This document shows, in pieces, positions 54,641 to 64,000 of a DNA stretch of 64,000 bases; positions within the stretch are counted from its first letter, which is position 1; each line of letters begins with the position of its first letter. Source of the DNA: Symbiodinium natans. Lineage: Eukaryota; Sar; Dinophyceae; Suessiales; Symbiodiniaceae. The stretch covers positions 236,501 through 300,500 of the forward strand of contig CAJNDS010002598.1 of assembly GCA_905221605.1 (NCBI GenBank), written 5' to 3'. Both the position numbers and the translations under genes were made by a program. The notes under the pieces are model-generated. The model was not told where the DNA came from, ran no database searches, and saw nothing but the letters and a program-made list of their open reading frames with translations.

Positions 54641-54769
54641 GAGCCTGACATCAGTCGGGCTGAGGGCTGAGGGTAGCTACAAAGCTCAGGGCCTACTGGT
54701 GGCTAGTTAGGGTTTAGGGTTTAGGGTTTCGGGTTTGGGGTTTAGGGTTTCGGGTTTAGGGTTCGTGTA

Positions 54770-54915
54770 GTTACACGGTCCCTTTATATGGTCCCTGAGC
54801 CTTCTATAAATTCTATAAAGGGTTCTGAAGTATGGGCCCTTGGGTTTTACAGGGATTATAAGGGACATGTAAGGGTTCCCCAAGTAGAGCCCATAGTAAG
54901 GGGCCATGTAACAAC
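54770..54915. mobile_element. MITE-like foldback element
   Basis: Ends GTAGTTACACGGTCCCT and AGGGGCCATGTAACAAC are imperfect inverted repeats; the inner core TATGGGCCCTTGGG recurs near 1981, 25350, 35512, 36654 and 40150. A non-autonomous dispersed family of about 140 bp. Confidence 0.6.
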
Positions 54916-54968
54916 CCTATTGGATGAGCACCTCAAGATTGCCCCATGTCCGTAGGGCATTACGAGCC

Positions 54969-55011
54969 TCGCCCGAACCCGAACCCGAACCCGAACCCGA
55001 ACCCGAACCCG

Positions 55012-55059
<48 letters not shown>

Positions 55060-56150
55060 ACCCCCCCCGCAAAAAAAAGGTCGCCCGAACCCGAACCCGA
55101 CCGAACCGACGAACCAACCCGAAACGAACCGAACCCGAACCCGAACCGAACCCGAACCCGAACCCGAACCCGAACCCGAACCGAACCCGACCCGAACCCG
55201 ACCCGAACCCGACCCAACCCGAACCCCCCCCCCCCCCACAACAAAAAAGTCGCCCGAACCCGAACCCGAACCCGAACCCGAACCCGAAACCCGAAACCCG
55301 AAACCCGAAACCCGAAACCCGAAACCCGAAACCCGAAACCCGAAACCCGAAACCCGAACCCGAGCCCGAGCCCGAGCCCGAACCCGAACCCGAACCCCCC
55401 CCCCCCCCCCACACAAAAAAAACGTCGCCCGAACCCGAACCCGAACCAACCCGAACCCGAACCCGAACCGAACCCCGAAACCGAAGCCGAAGCCGAACCG
55501 GAACCGGGAACCGGAACACGAACCGAAACCCGAACCCGAACCCCCCCCCCCCCCACACAAAAAAAGTTGCCCGAACCCGAACCCGAACCCGAACCGAAAC
55601 CGAACCCGACCCGAACCCGAACCCGAACCCGAACCCGAACCCGAACCCGAACCCGAACCCGAACCCGAACCCGAACCCGAACCCGAACCCGAACCCGAAC
55701 CCGAACCCCCCCCTCCCCACAAAAAAAAGTCGCCGGAACCCCAACCCCAACCCGAACCCCAACCCCAACCCGAACCCGAACCGGAACCCGAACCCGAACC
55801 GAACCCGAACCCCCCCCCCCCCCCAACCCGAACCCGAACCCGAACCCGAGCCCGAGCCCGAGCCCGAACCCCAACCCGAACCCGAACCCGAACCCGAACC
55901 CCAACCCGAACCCGAACCCGAACCCGAACCCGAACCCGAACCCGACCCGAACCCGAACCCGAACCCGAACTTCCCCCCACAAAAAAAAGTCGCCGGAACC
56001 CGAACCCAACCGAACCGAACCCGAACCAACCCACCCCCCCCCCCCCCCCCCCCCCCCCGCAAAAAAAAGTCTCCCGAACCCGAACCCGAACCCGAACCCG
56101 AACCCCACCCGAACCCGAACCCGAACCCGAAACCCCCCCCCCCCCGTGGG
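54969..56150. repeat. (CCCGAA)n / (CCCGAAA)n array with poly-C and A-rich spacers
   Basis: Seven or more blocks of CCCGAA hexamers, each followed by 13-40 C, then CACAAAAAAAAGTCGCC-type spacers (near 55071, 55243, 55417, 55558, 55722, 55981 and 56062). 55286-55358 is pure CCCGAAA, a one-base variant of the telomere heptamer. All six frames are open through it; none is a gene. Confidence 0.95.
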
Positions 56151-56219
56151 TGGCTTAAATAGGGTTTATTTGGAAGCTGAGAGTCGTGTTTTTGTGTGGT
56201 AGATACAAAGGAAAGGGCA

Positions 56220-59200
56220 TAAGAAAGTAGCGAAAGGAGCTCCTCAATTCCCTTCCTTATCTCCTATCCTTTTTTCTTTATTCATTGCAACAGGAGAATA
56301 CAGGAAAAGGGCCTCCATTCCCCTCTTGTTCTTCCTTTCTTGTGTTTTTGTCATTTAAAGGGGAACAGGAGAAGAGAAGGGAAAGAGAAGGAGAGAGGAG
56401 AGATAAAAGGAACACAATTTTAATGGGAAGAGCCAAGAAAAGAATAGAAAAGAGATGAACAAAGAAGATGGAGAGACAAAACAAGGCGCAAAGAAGATGG
56501 CACTCTTCTTTATCTATCCTCTCTCCCTTCCCTCTCCCTTCACTCTTTCTTTTCGAAACAGAAAAACTAAAAAGGAAGAACTTGAAAAGGAGAAGGGTAA
56601 GGAAAAGAGCAGAAGAGACAGGCCGAAAAGAGGGATATGATGAAGTATGGGCAAGGTCCACGCGCAAGGAGTCACCCTCTGCTTACCCTTCCACTGCTTT
56701 ATCATACAAGTTCCTTTCTTGTGTTTTATTAGTTAAAATGTAACAGAAGGAGAGAAGGGCAAGGGAAGTGAGAGAGGAGAGACAACAAGGAGGCCATTTG
56801 AATTTTCTGGAGGGGTACTGAAAAGAAGAGAAGACACAAGAAACAAGGAGACGGATAGCACTCTTCTTTATCTATCATCTCTCCCTTCCTTGTCTCTCGC
56901 TTTCCCCTCTATAATTAAAACAAATAGGTGCCCTCTCCTCTTCAGGAAGCCCCCTTGCCCTTATTTTGCTAGCTTTCTGAAACAACAAGGGAAACAACAC
57001 ATAGAAAGAGAGGAAAGGGAATGAAACAATAGGCAGTGGAGCTCTTCAGTGTCTTTACCTATCTCTTTTCTTCTTTTTCTTTTTCATTCAATAAGGAAAA
57101 GAAGCTTCCTTTGGTGTGATTTTGAGATTTAAAAGAGAACAAGAGAAGAGAAGGGAGAGAGAAAGGAGAGAGGAGAGATCAAAAGGAAGCAATTTTCATG
57201 GGAAGAGCAATGAAAATCATGGAAGAGAAATGAAGACAGGAGAGGGAGGTGCAAAATCAGGCAAAGAGAAGATGGTGCTCGTTTTCTTCTTTCCTCTCTT
57301 TCTTATCTTTCCCTTTCAAATAAAAACAAAAGGAAGAACAATGAACATGTAAAGGAACCCGTTTTCTTTTTCCGTTTGGGAACAAGGAAAAGAACAGAGG
57401 CGATAGGGCGAGAGGAGGGATTTGCTGCAGCATGGGGAGGGTCTACGGACAAGGAGCCAACCCCGCTCGCTTTCCCCATCCATTGGAAAAGAAAGGAACA
57501 TGGCCTCCATTCCCCTCTTGTTCTTCCTTTCTTGCGCTTTTGTCATTTAAAGGGGAACAGGAGAAGAGAAGGGAGAGAGAAGGAGAGAGGAGAGACAAAA
57601 GGATTGCATTGTTAATGGGAAGAGCAAAGAAAAGAATAGAAGAGAGATGAATAGAGAAGTGGGAGAGACAAAACAAGGCGCAGAGAAGATGGCACTCTTC
57701 TTTATCTATCCTCTCTCCCTTCTCTCTCCCTTCCCTCTTTCTTTTCGAAATAAGAAAACAAAAAGGAAGAACTATGAGAAGGAGAAGGGTAAGGAAAGGA
57801 ACAGAAGAGATAGGCCGAGAGGAGGGGTATGATGAAGTATGGACCGGTCCACGCGCCAGGAGTCACCCTCTGCTTACCCTTCCACTGCCTTATCACACAA
57901 GTTCCTTTCTTGTGGTTTATCAGTCAAAAGGAAACAGAAGGAGAGAAGGGAAAGAGAAGTGAGACGAGATAACAAGGATGCCATTTTGCTGGAAGCGCAA
58001 CTGTATGTGGCCACAACAAGCAGGCCAGGGAGGCTCAGGCGGGGCAAGTCTCTCCCTAATTAGAAAAAATCAATCTTGCTATTCACAGGTAGGCGCCCTT
58101 CTTCCTCTTCAGGAAATCGCCTTTCCCTTATTTTGCTTTTTGAAGCGAATAAGACAAACAACAGATAAGAAGAGAGGACAGGGAATGACTAGGTAAAGAG
58201 AGGAGCTCTTCAATTTCCTCCCTATCTCTTAAGTTACTTTTCCTTCTTGGGCGGGTGTCCTTTTTTCTTCCTTGAAGATGCAGAAAACTAGCAAAAAGGA
58301 CACCCGATCGCCCATTTTCTTTTCAATTCCCTTCCTTATCTCCTATGCTCTTTTCCTTATTCATTGCAACAGGAGAATACAGGAAAAGTGCCTCCATTCC
58401 CCTCTTCTTCCTTTCTTGTGTTTTTGTCATTTAAAGGGGAACAGGAGAAGACAAGGGAAAGAGAAGGAGAGAGCAGAGATAAAAGGAACACAATTCTAAT
58501 GGGAAGAGCCAAGAAAAGAATAGAAGAGAGATGAACAAAGAAGATGGAGAGACAAAACAAGGCGCAAAGAAGATGGCACTCTTCTTTATCTATCCTCTCG
58601 CCCTTCTCTCTCCCTTCCCTCTTTCTTTTCGAAACAGAAAAACTAAATTGGAAGAACTTGAAAAGGATAAGGGTAAGGAAAAGAGCAGAAGAGACAGGCC
58701 GAAAAGAGGAATATGATGAACTGAAAAGAAGAGAAGACACAAGAAACAAGGAGACGGATAGCACTCTTCTTTATCTATCATCTCTCCCTTCCTTGTCTCT
58801 CGCTTTCCCCTCTATAATTAAAAAAATAGGTGCCCTCTCTCCTCTTCAGGAAGCCCCCTTGCTCTTATTTTGCTAGCTTTCTGAAACGACAAGGAAACAA
58901 CACATAGAAAGAGAGGAAAGGGAATGAAACAATAGGCAGTGGAGCTCTTCAGTGTCTTTACCTATCTCTTTTCTTGTTTTTCTTTTTCATTCAATAAGGA
59001 AAAGAAGCTTCCTTTGGTGTGATTTTGAGATTCAAAAGAGAACAAGAGAAGAGAAGGGAGAGAGAAAGGGGAGAGGAGAGATCAAAAGGAAGCAATTTTC
59101 ATGGGAAGAGCAATGAAAATCATGGAAGAGAAATGAAGACAGGAGAGGGAGGTGCAAAATCAGGCAAAGAGAAGATGGTGCTCGTTTTCTTCTTTCCTCT

Positions 59201-62200
59201 CTTTCTTATCTTTCCCTTTCAAATAAAAACAAAAGGAAGAACAATGAACATGTAAAGGAACCCGTTTTCTTTTTCCGTTTGGGAACAAGGAAAAGAACAG
59301 AGGCGATAGGGCGAGAGGAGGGATTTGCTGCAGCATGGGGAGGGTCTACGGACAAGGAGCCAACCCCGCTCGCTTTCCCCATCCATTGGAAAAGAAAGGA
59401 ACATGGCCTCCATTCCCCTCTTGTTCTTCCTTTCTTGCGCTTTTGTCATTTAAAGGGGAACAGGAGAAGAGAAGGGAGAGAGAAGGAGAGAGGAGAGACA
59501 AAAGGATTGCATTGTTAATGGGAAGAGCAAAGAAAAGAATAGAAGAGAGATGAATAGAGAAGTGGGAGAGACAAAACAAGGCGCAGAGAAGATGGCACTC
59601 TTCTTTATCTATCCTCTCTCCCTTCTCTCTCCCTTCCCTCTTTCTTTTCGAAACAGAAAAACTAAAAAGGAAGAACTTGAAAAGGAGAAGGGTAATGAAA
59701 AGAGCAGAAGAGACAGGCCGAAAAGAGGGATATGATGAAGTATGGGCAAGGTCCACGCGCAAGGAGTCACCCTCTGCTTACCCTTCCACTGCTTTATCAT
59801 ACAAGTTCCTTTCTTGTGTTTTATTAGTTAAAAGGTAACAGAAGGAGAGAAGGGCAAGGGAAGTGAGAGAGGAGAGACAACAAGGAGGCCATTTGAATTT
59901 TCTGGAGGGGTACTGAAAAGAAGAGAAGACACAAGAAACAAGGAGACGGATAGCACTCTTCTTTATCTATCATCTCTCCCTTCCTTGTCTCTCGCTTTCC
60001 CCTCTATAATTAAAAAAATAGGTGCCCTCTCTCCTCTTCAGGAAGCCCCCTTGCTCTTATTTTGCTAGCTTTCTGAAACGACAAGGAAACAACACATAGA
60101 AAGAGAGGACAGGGAATGAAACAATAGGCAGTGGAGCTCTTCAGTGTCTTTACCTATCTCTTTTCTTGTTTTTCTTTTTCATTCAATAAGGAAAAGAAGC
60201 TTCCTTTGGTGTGATTTTGAGATTCAAAAGAGAACAAGAGAAGAGAAGGGAGAGAGAAAGGGGAGAGGAGAGATCAAAAGGAAGCAATTTTCATGGGAAG
60301 AGCAATGAAAATCATGGAAGAGAAATGAAGACAGGAGAGGGAGGTGCAAAATCAGGCAAAGAGAAGATGGTGCTCGTTTTCTTCTTTCCTCTCTTTCTTA
60401 TCTTTCCCTTTCAAATAAAAACAAAAGGAAGAACAATGAACATGTAAAGGAACCCGTTTTCTTTTTCCGTTTGGGAACAAGGAAAAGAACAGAGGCGATA
60501 GGGCGAGAGGAGGGATTTGCTGCAGCATGGGGAGGGTCTACGGACAAGGAGCCAACCCCGCTCGCTTTCCCCATCCATTGGAAAAGAAAGGAACATGGCC
60601 TCCATTCCCCTCTTGTTCTTCCTTTCTTGCGCTTTTGTCATTTAAAGGGGAACAGGAGAAGAGAAGGGAGAGAGAAGGAGAGAGGAGAGACAAAGGATTG
60701 CATTGTTAATGGGAAGAGCAAAGAAAAGAATAGAAGAGAGATGAATAGAGAAGTGGGAGAGACAAAACAAGGCGCAGAGAAGATGGCACTCTTCTTTATC
60801 TATCCTCTCTCCCTTCTCTCTCCCTTCCCTCTTTCTTTTCGAAATAAGAAAACAAAAAGGAAGAACTATGAGAAGGAGAAGGGTAAGGAAAGGAACAGAA
60901 GAGATAGGCCGAGAGGAGGGGTATGATGAAGTATGGACCGGTCCACGCGCCAGGAGTCACCCTCTGCTTACCCTTCCACTGCCTTATCACACAAGTTCCT
61001 TTCTTGTGGTTTATCAGTCAAAAGGAAACAGAAGGAGAGAAGGGAAAGAGAAGTGAGACGAGATAACAAGGATGCCATTTTGCTGGAAGCGCAACTGTAT
61101 GTGGCCACAACAAGCAGGCCAGGGAGGCTCAGGCGGGGCAAGTCTCTCCCTAATTAGAAAAATCAATCTTGCTATTCACAGGTAGGCGCCCTTCTTCCTC
61201 TTCAGGAAATCGCCTTTCCCTTATTTTGCTTTTTGAAGCGAATAAGACAAACAACAGATAAGAAGAGAGGACAGGGAATGACTAGGTAAAGAGAGGAGCT
61301 CTTCAATTTCCTCCCTATCTCTTAAGTTACTTTTCCTTCTTGGGCGGGTGTCCTTTTTTCTTCCTTGAAGATGCAGAAAACTAGCAAAAAGGACACCCGA
61401 TCGCCCATTTTCTTTTCAATTCCCTTCCTTATCTCCTATGCTCTTTTCCTTATTCATTGCAACAGGAGAATACCGGAAAAGGGCCTCCATTCCCCTCTTC
61501 TTCCTTTCTTGTGTTTTTGTCATTTAAAGGGGAACAGGAGAAGACAAGGGAAAGAGAAGGAGAGAGGAGAGATAAAAGGAACACAATTCTAATGGGAAGA
61601 GCCAAGAAAAGAATAGAAGAGAGATGAACAAAGAAGATGGAGAGACAAAACAAGGCGCAAAGAAGATGGCACTCTTCTTTATCTATCCTCTCGCCCTTCT
61701 CTCTCCCTTCCCTCTTTCTTTTCGAAACAGAAAAACTAAATTGGAAGAACTTGAAAAGGAGAAGGGTAATCCGTTCCCCCTAATATTAAAGGCCCCCCCC
61801 CCCCCTCCCTTGTATAAAAACCCCCAAAGGGTTTTTTGTATTGGGGGGGGTTCTTATCGTTTGTCCGAAAAACCAGCCCGTCCTTATTGCAGCACGCTGG
61901 CTCAGCAGCCCAGCCTAAGCCTAGACAGCTACGTTTGGAAAAGGTTCATGTTTCTGCTTCCGGCTTCCAACCCTCCCCCCCCTAACTCCCCCCTCTCTCT
62001 GTGGAGATTTTAATAGGGACAGGCACGGGATCGGGATTTTGGGCCAGGGGGTTCTTTATATTGGGGGGGTATTAATATTAGGGGGAACGGATTAAGGAAA
62101 AGAGCAGAAGAGACAGGCCGAAAAGAGGAATATGATGAACTGAAAAGAAGAGAAGACACAAGAAACAAGGAGACGGATAGCACTCTTCTTTATCTATCAT

Positions 62201-62436
62201 CTCTCCCTTCCTTGTCTCTCGCTTTCCCCTCTATAATTAAAAAAATAGGTGCCCTCTCTCCTCTTCAGGAAGCCCCCTTGCTCTTATTTTGCTAGCTTTC
62301 TGAAACGACAAGGAAACAACACATAGAAAGAGAGGAAAGGGAATGAAACAATAGGCAGTGGAGCTCTTCAATGTCTTTACCTATCTCTTTTCTTGTTTTT
62401 CTTTTTCATTCAATAAGGAAAAGAAGCTTCCTTTGG
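56220..62436. repeat. Satellite with alternating 1.90-kb and 1.19-kb higher-order units
   Basis: Monomers of about 375-600 bp share TTCCTTTCTTG...AAAGGGGAACAGGAGAAGAGAAGGG. Monomer landmarks fall at 56331, 56710, 57105, 57526, 57902, 58409, 59008, 59428, 59805, 60198, 60620, 60994, 61502 and 62424. Unit X (57105-59007) and X' (60198-62423) flank unit Y (59008-60197). Each monomer has a purine-rich half followed by a pyrimidine-rich half. The open frames are composition artefacts. Confidence 0.93.
61769..62092. mobile_element. 324-bp MITE with TA target duplication
   Basis: Perfect terminal inverted repeats of about 21 bp starting ATCCGTTCCCCCTAAT. Flanking TA (61767-61768 and 62093-62094) duplicates the single TA of the intact satellite copy near 58675 (AGGGTAAGGAAAAGAG). 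TA duplication points to Tc1/mariner-type mobilisation in trans. No transposase inside. Confidence 0.93.
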
Positions 62437-62437
62437 T

Positions 62438-62572
62438 GGGGGGCGGGCCTCCTCCCGCAGGAAGAATTAAATAATTTAAATATGAAGGCTCCGAATTAAA
62501 TATTAATATTTAATTCGGGGCCTTCATATTTAAATTATGTAATTCTTCCTGCGGGAGGAGGCCCGCCCCCCC
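62438..62572. repeat. Near-perfect 135-bp palindrome next to scaffold gap
   Basis: Arms of about 67 bp (GGGGGGCGGGCCTCCTCCCG...) differ at only two positions; the centre GAATTAAATATTAATATTTA is self-complementary. It interrupts the satellite after CTTTGGTG. Could be a full palindromic MITE or an assembly inversion product at the gap. Confidence 0.85.
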
Positions 62573-62672
62573 NNNNNNNNNNNNNNNNNNNNNNNNNNNN
62601 NNNNNNNNNNNNNNNNNNNNNNNNNNNNNNNNNNNNNNNNNNNNNNNNNNNNNNNNNNNNNNNNNNNNNNNN
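62573..62672. other. Assembly gap (100 N)
   Basis: Exactly 100 N, the usual placeholder for a gap of unknown size. Sequence left and right of it need not be adjacent in the genome. Confidence 0.97.
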
Positions 62673-64000
62673 CTAAAACCCCCCCCCCTCCCCCCCCCCC
62701 CCCGCAGTTCCAAAATTCACCTTGGCCGCACGAATATTTAAACTAGGGCGGACCTAAACCCTAAAGTCTGAAATCTGAAGCCCTGGGGAGAGAAGGAGGG
62801 AATATAGCGTTTGGGGTTTGGGGTTCAGGATTCAGTTAGGGTTGCCTCAAGCCCTAAACCCTAATTAAACCTTCTGAGCCTCGAGTTCTAAACCCTGAAA
62901 ATCCTCTGAGCCTTAAGCCCTACTCAAGAGCGGAGGCCCTCGACGCCCCCCGAATTCTCAAGCAGGTTTACTATTGGGCTGGGTGCCGGGAGGGTCCGGG
63001 CAAATAAATAAAATTAGCGTGTTATTTAGCATTCGGGGGAAGGGATTAGTAGGACTAATAAAGTGTAACCTTTTTTTTTCTTGGCTAGTAGAGAAGTGCG
63101 TTTAAAGCATTGTAGTCAAAAGGTGGCCCTCATGTAAGATCATCCTCAGGCAGCCAACTAGTCCCAAGATCCTCCCTACGAGTTCTTTATAGCTAGGATG
63201 CCCAGTAGTACCCTTATTCCCTTTTTGGGGGGGTTTAGGTTCCCTTAATTCCCCCTTTTTGCAAAAAAGGGCACCCTTTTTGAGCCTAGGTTACTGGGCA
63301 GCCTAGTATAGCGGATGAGGGAAGTGGGATCCCGCAGTGTGGTCCCTTACCCTTGTTTGAAAAGGATTTATAGGGATCCGAAGTATGGGACCCAAATTAA
63401 GGGCCTATACATCTGACCCCCCCGATTAAAGTGGATGAGGGAAGTGGATTTTTAAGAACCCTGAACTTTGCAGCCCAGTGGTACTCTTTTGCCTCTTTTT
63501 GTGGCTACAAGGTTCCCTTGTAGCAAGCCCCAAATAAGAGTACCCTTTCTATATTATGGTTACTGGGCTTAGCCCAAGCCAAGCTTAAAGGGAAAGCATA
63601 ATTGCGCGGGACTTCGTGCCCAAACCCTAAACCCCAAGAACCTCCCGGAGTCCTGACGCCCAAGCTGTGCCCTACCAGGAACGGCAACAAGGGCCTTGAG
63701 ACGGAGGTTGGGGTTCAGTTTAGGGTTTGGGGTTTAGGGTTTGGGTTTAGTGCGCTGGTTGGTGCTGTCCGTTTCCTCTTGGTTCGACATTTAGGGGGTT
63801 TAGGGTTTACGGTTTACCTCAACTTTGACAACCCGAAGCCATGAACCGGAATAGCTCACATGGTAGGATGCTCAGAAGTACAGCCCCATTAATAAAGCCA
63901 AGGAGGGGCTCCCGGGTAGCCTGGTTCTCTAGGCCGAAATCAGCTTCCAGAGCTTAGGTAGGGGTAGGCTGGAACATTTTATGATTTGTTTAACCCTCAC
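62673..64000. repeat. Right flank of the gap: sparse telomeric copies and MITEs
   Basis: C-rich start, scattered CCCTAAA/TTTAGGG (62755-62890, 63720-63815), MITE 63195-63306 (relative of 38688-38805), MITE-like 63475-63575, dispersed TATGGGACCC repeat 63340-63420. A short coding-like piece after CTACCAG (63679-63706, NGNKGLETE) is unassigned. No recognisable gene. Confidence 0.55.

Noticed and set aside
53801-53850. Additional ABCB exon ([11 protein letters not shown])
   Set aside because: Exons 52 and 53 join with exact family spacing without it; kept only as an unassigned piece.
1-56000. Window as a true chromosome end
   Set aside because: Tracts are short, in both orientations and confined to introns between conserved exons; no terminal array reaches a window edge.
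54856-56202. Six overlapping open frames of about 380-420 codons in the CCCGAA array
   Set aside because: A hexamer repeat lacking stop triplets leaves every frame open; the products are only PN, EP, RT or GF dipeptide runs.
56278-62013. Many duplicated open frames of 60-150 codons in the satellite
   Set aside because: Arise from purine/pyrimidine-biased repeats; the duplication is of the satellite, and no domain is recognisable.
63826-63935. tRNA suggested by TAGCTCACATGGTAGGATGC
   Set aside because: No matching T arm or acceptor stem downstream.

Overview
The window is nuclear DNA of a eukaryote, almost certainly a dinoflagellate. Four things support this: plant/alveolate-type telomere heptamers (TTTAGGG/CCCTAAA) occur throughout; most introns use GC or GA as well as GT at the 5' splice site, with AG|G acceptors; a degenerate dinoflagellate spliced-leader (DinoSL) relic lies 71 bases upstream of a gene; and exon codon use is GC-rich. 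Species and genus cannot be read from the sequence.

Layout. (1) 1-29,801: the first half of a multidrug-resistance (ABCB/P-glycoprotein) ABC transporter on the + strand, cut into 31 exons of 22-92 bases. TMD1 covers exons 2-17 and NBD1 exons 18-31, with Walker A, Q-loop, LSGGQ signature, Walker B, D-loop and H-loop all intact. (2) 30,148-32,093: a complete 14-3-3 gene on the same strand (8 exons, 239 codons plus stop), preceded by the SL relic, so it looks like a re-integrated trans-spliced mRNA. (3) 33,425-54,640: the transporter continues with linker and TMD2 (exons 32-54). The 14-3-3 gene therefore sits between the two halves of the transporter. NBD2 was not found in the window. (4) 47,873-49,444: a 1.57 kb element of ten near-identical hairpins and two tRNA-like units inside one intron. 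(5) 54,969-56,150: a (CCCGAA)n/(CCCGAAA)n array with poly-C. (6) about 56,220-62,436: a purine/pyrimidine-asymmetric satellite with alternating 1.90 and 1.19 kb higher-order units, one carrying a fresh 324-bp TA-flanked MITE. (7) 62,438-62,572: a near-perfect 135-bp palindrome abutting a 100-N scaffold gap. (8) 62,673-64,000: intergenic or intronic repeats.

The striking theme is that nearly every intron is loaded with interstitial telomeric tracts in either orientation. Several tracts are flanked by duplicated target sequence, and several interrupt dispersed repeats whose uninterrupted copies lie elsewhere in the window. Four introns of the 14-3-3 gene have 4-5 bp direct repeats at both exon junctions, in several cases with CTTAG...CTAAG-type inverted ends. 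That is the structure of transposon-like introners, and it explains the odd GT/GC/GA donors as whatever bases the target duplication supplied.

Exon boundaries were set by reading-frame continuity and by residue-by-residue alignment to the remembered ABCB and 14-3-3 family patterns. No database search was possible. The frame closes exactly over exons 2-31 (1,596 nt) and over the 14-3-3 exons (720 nt).
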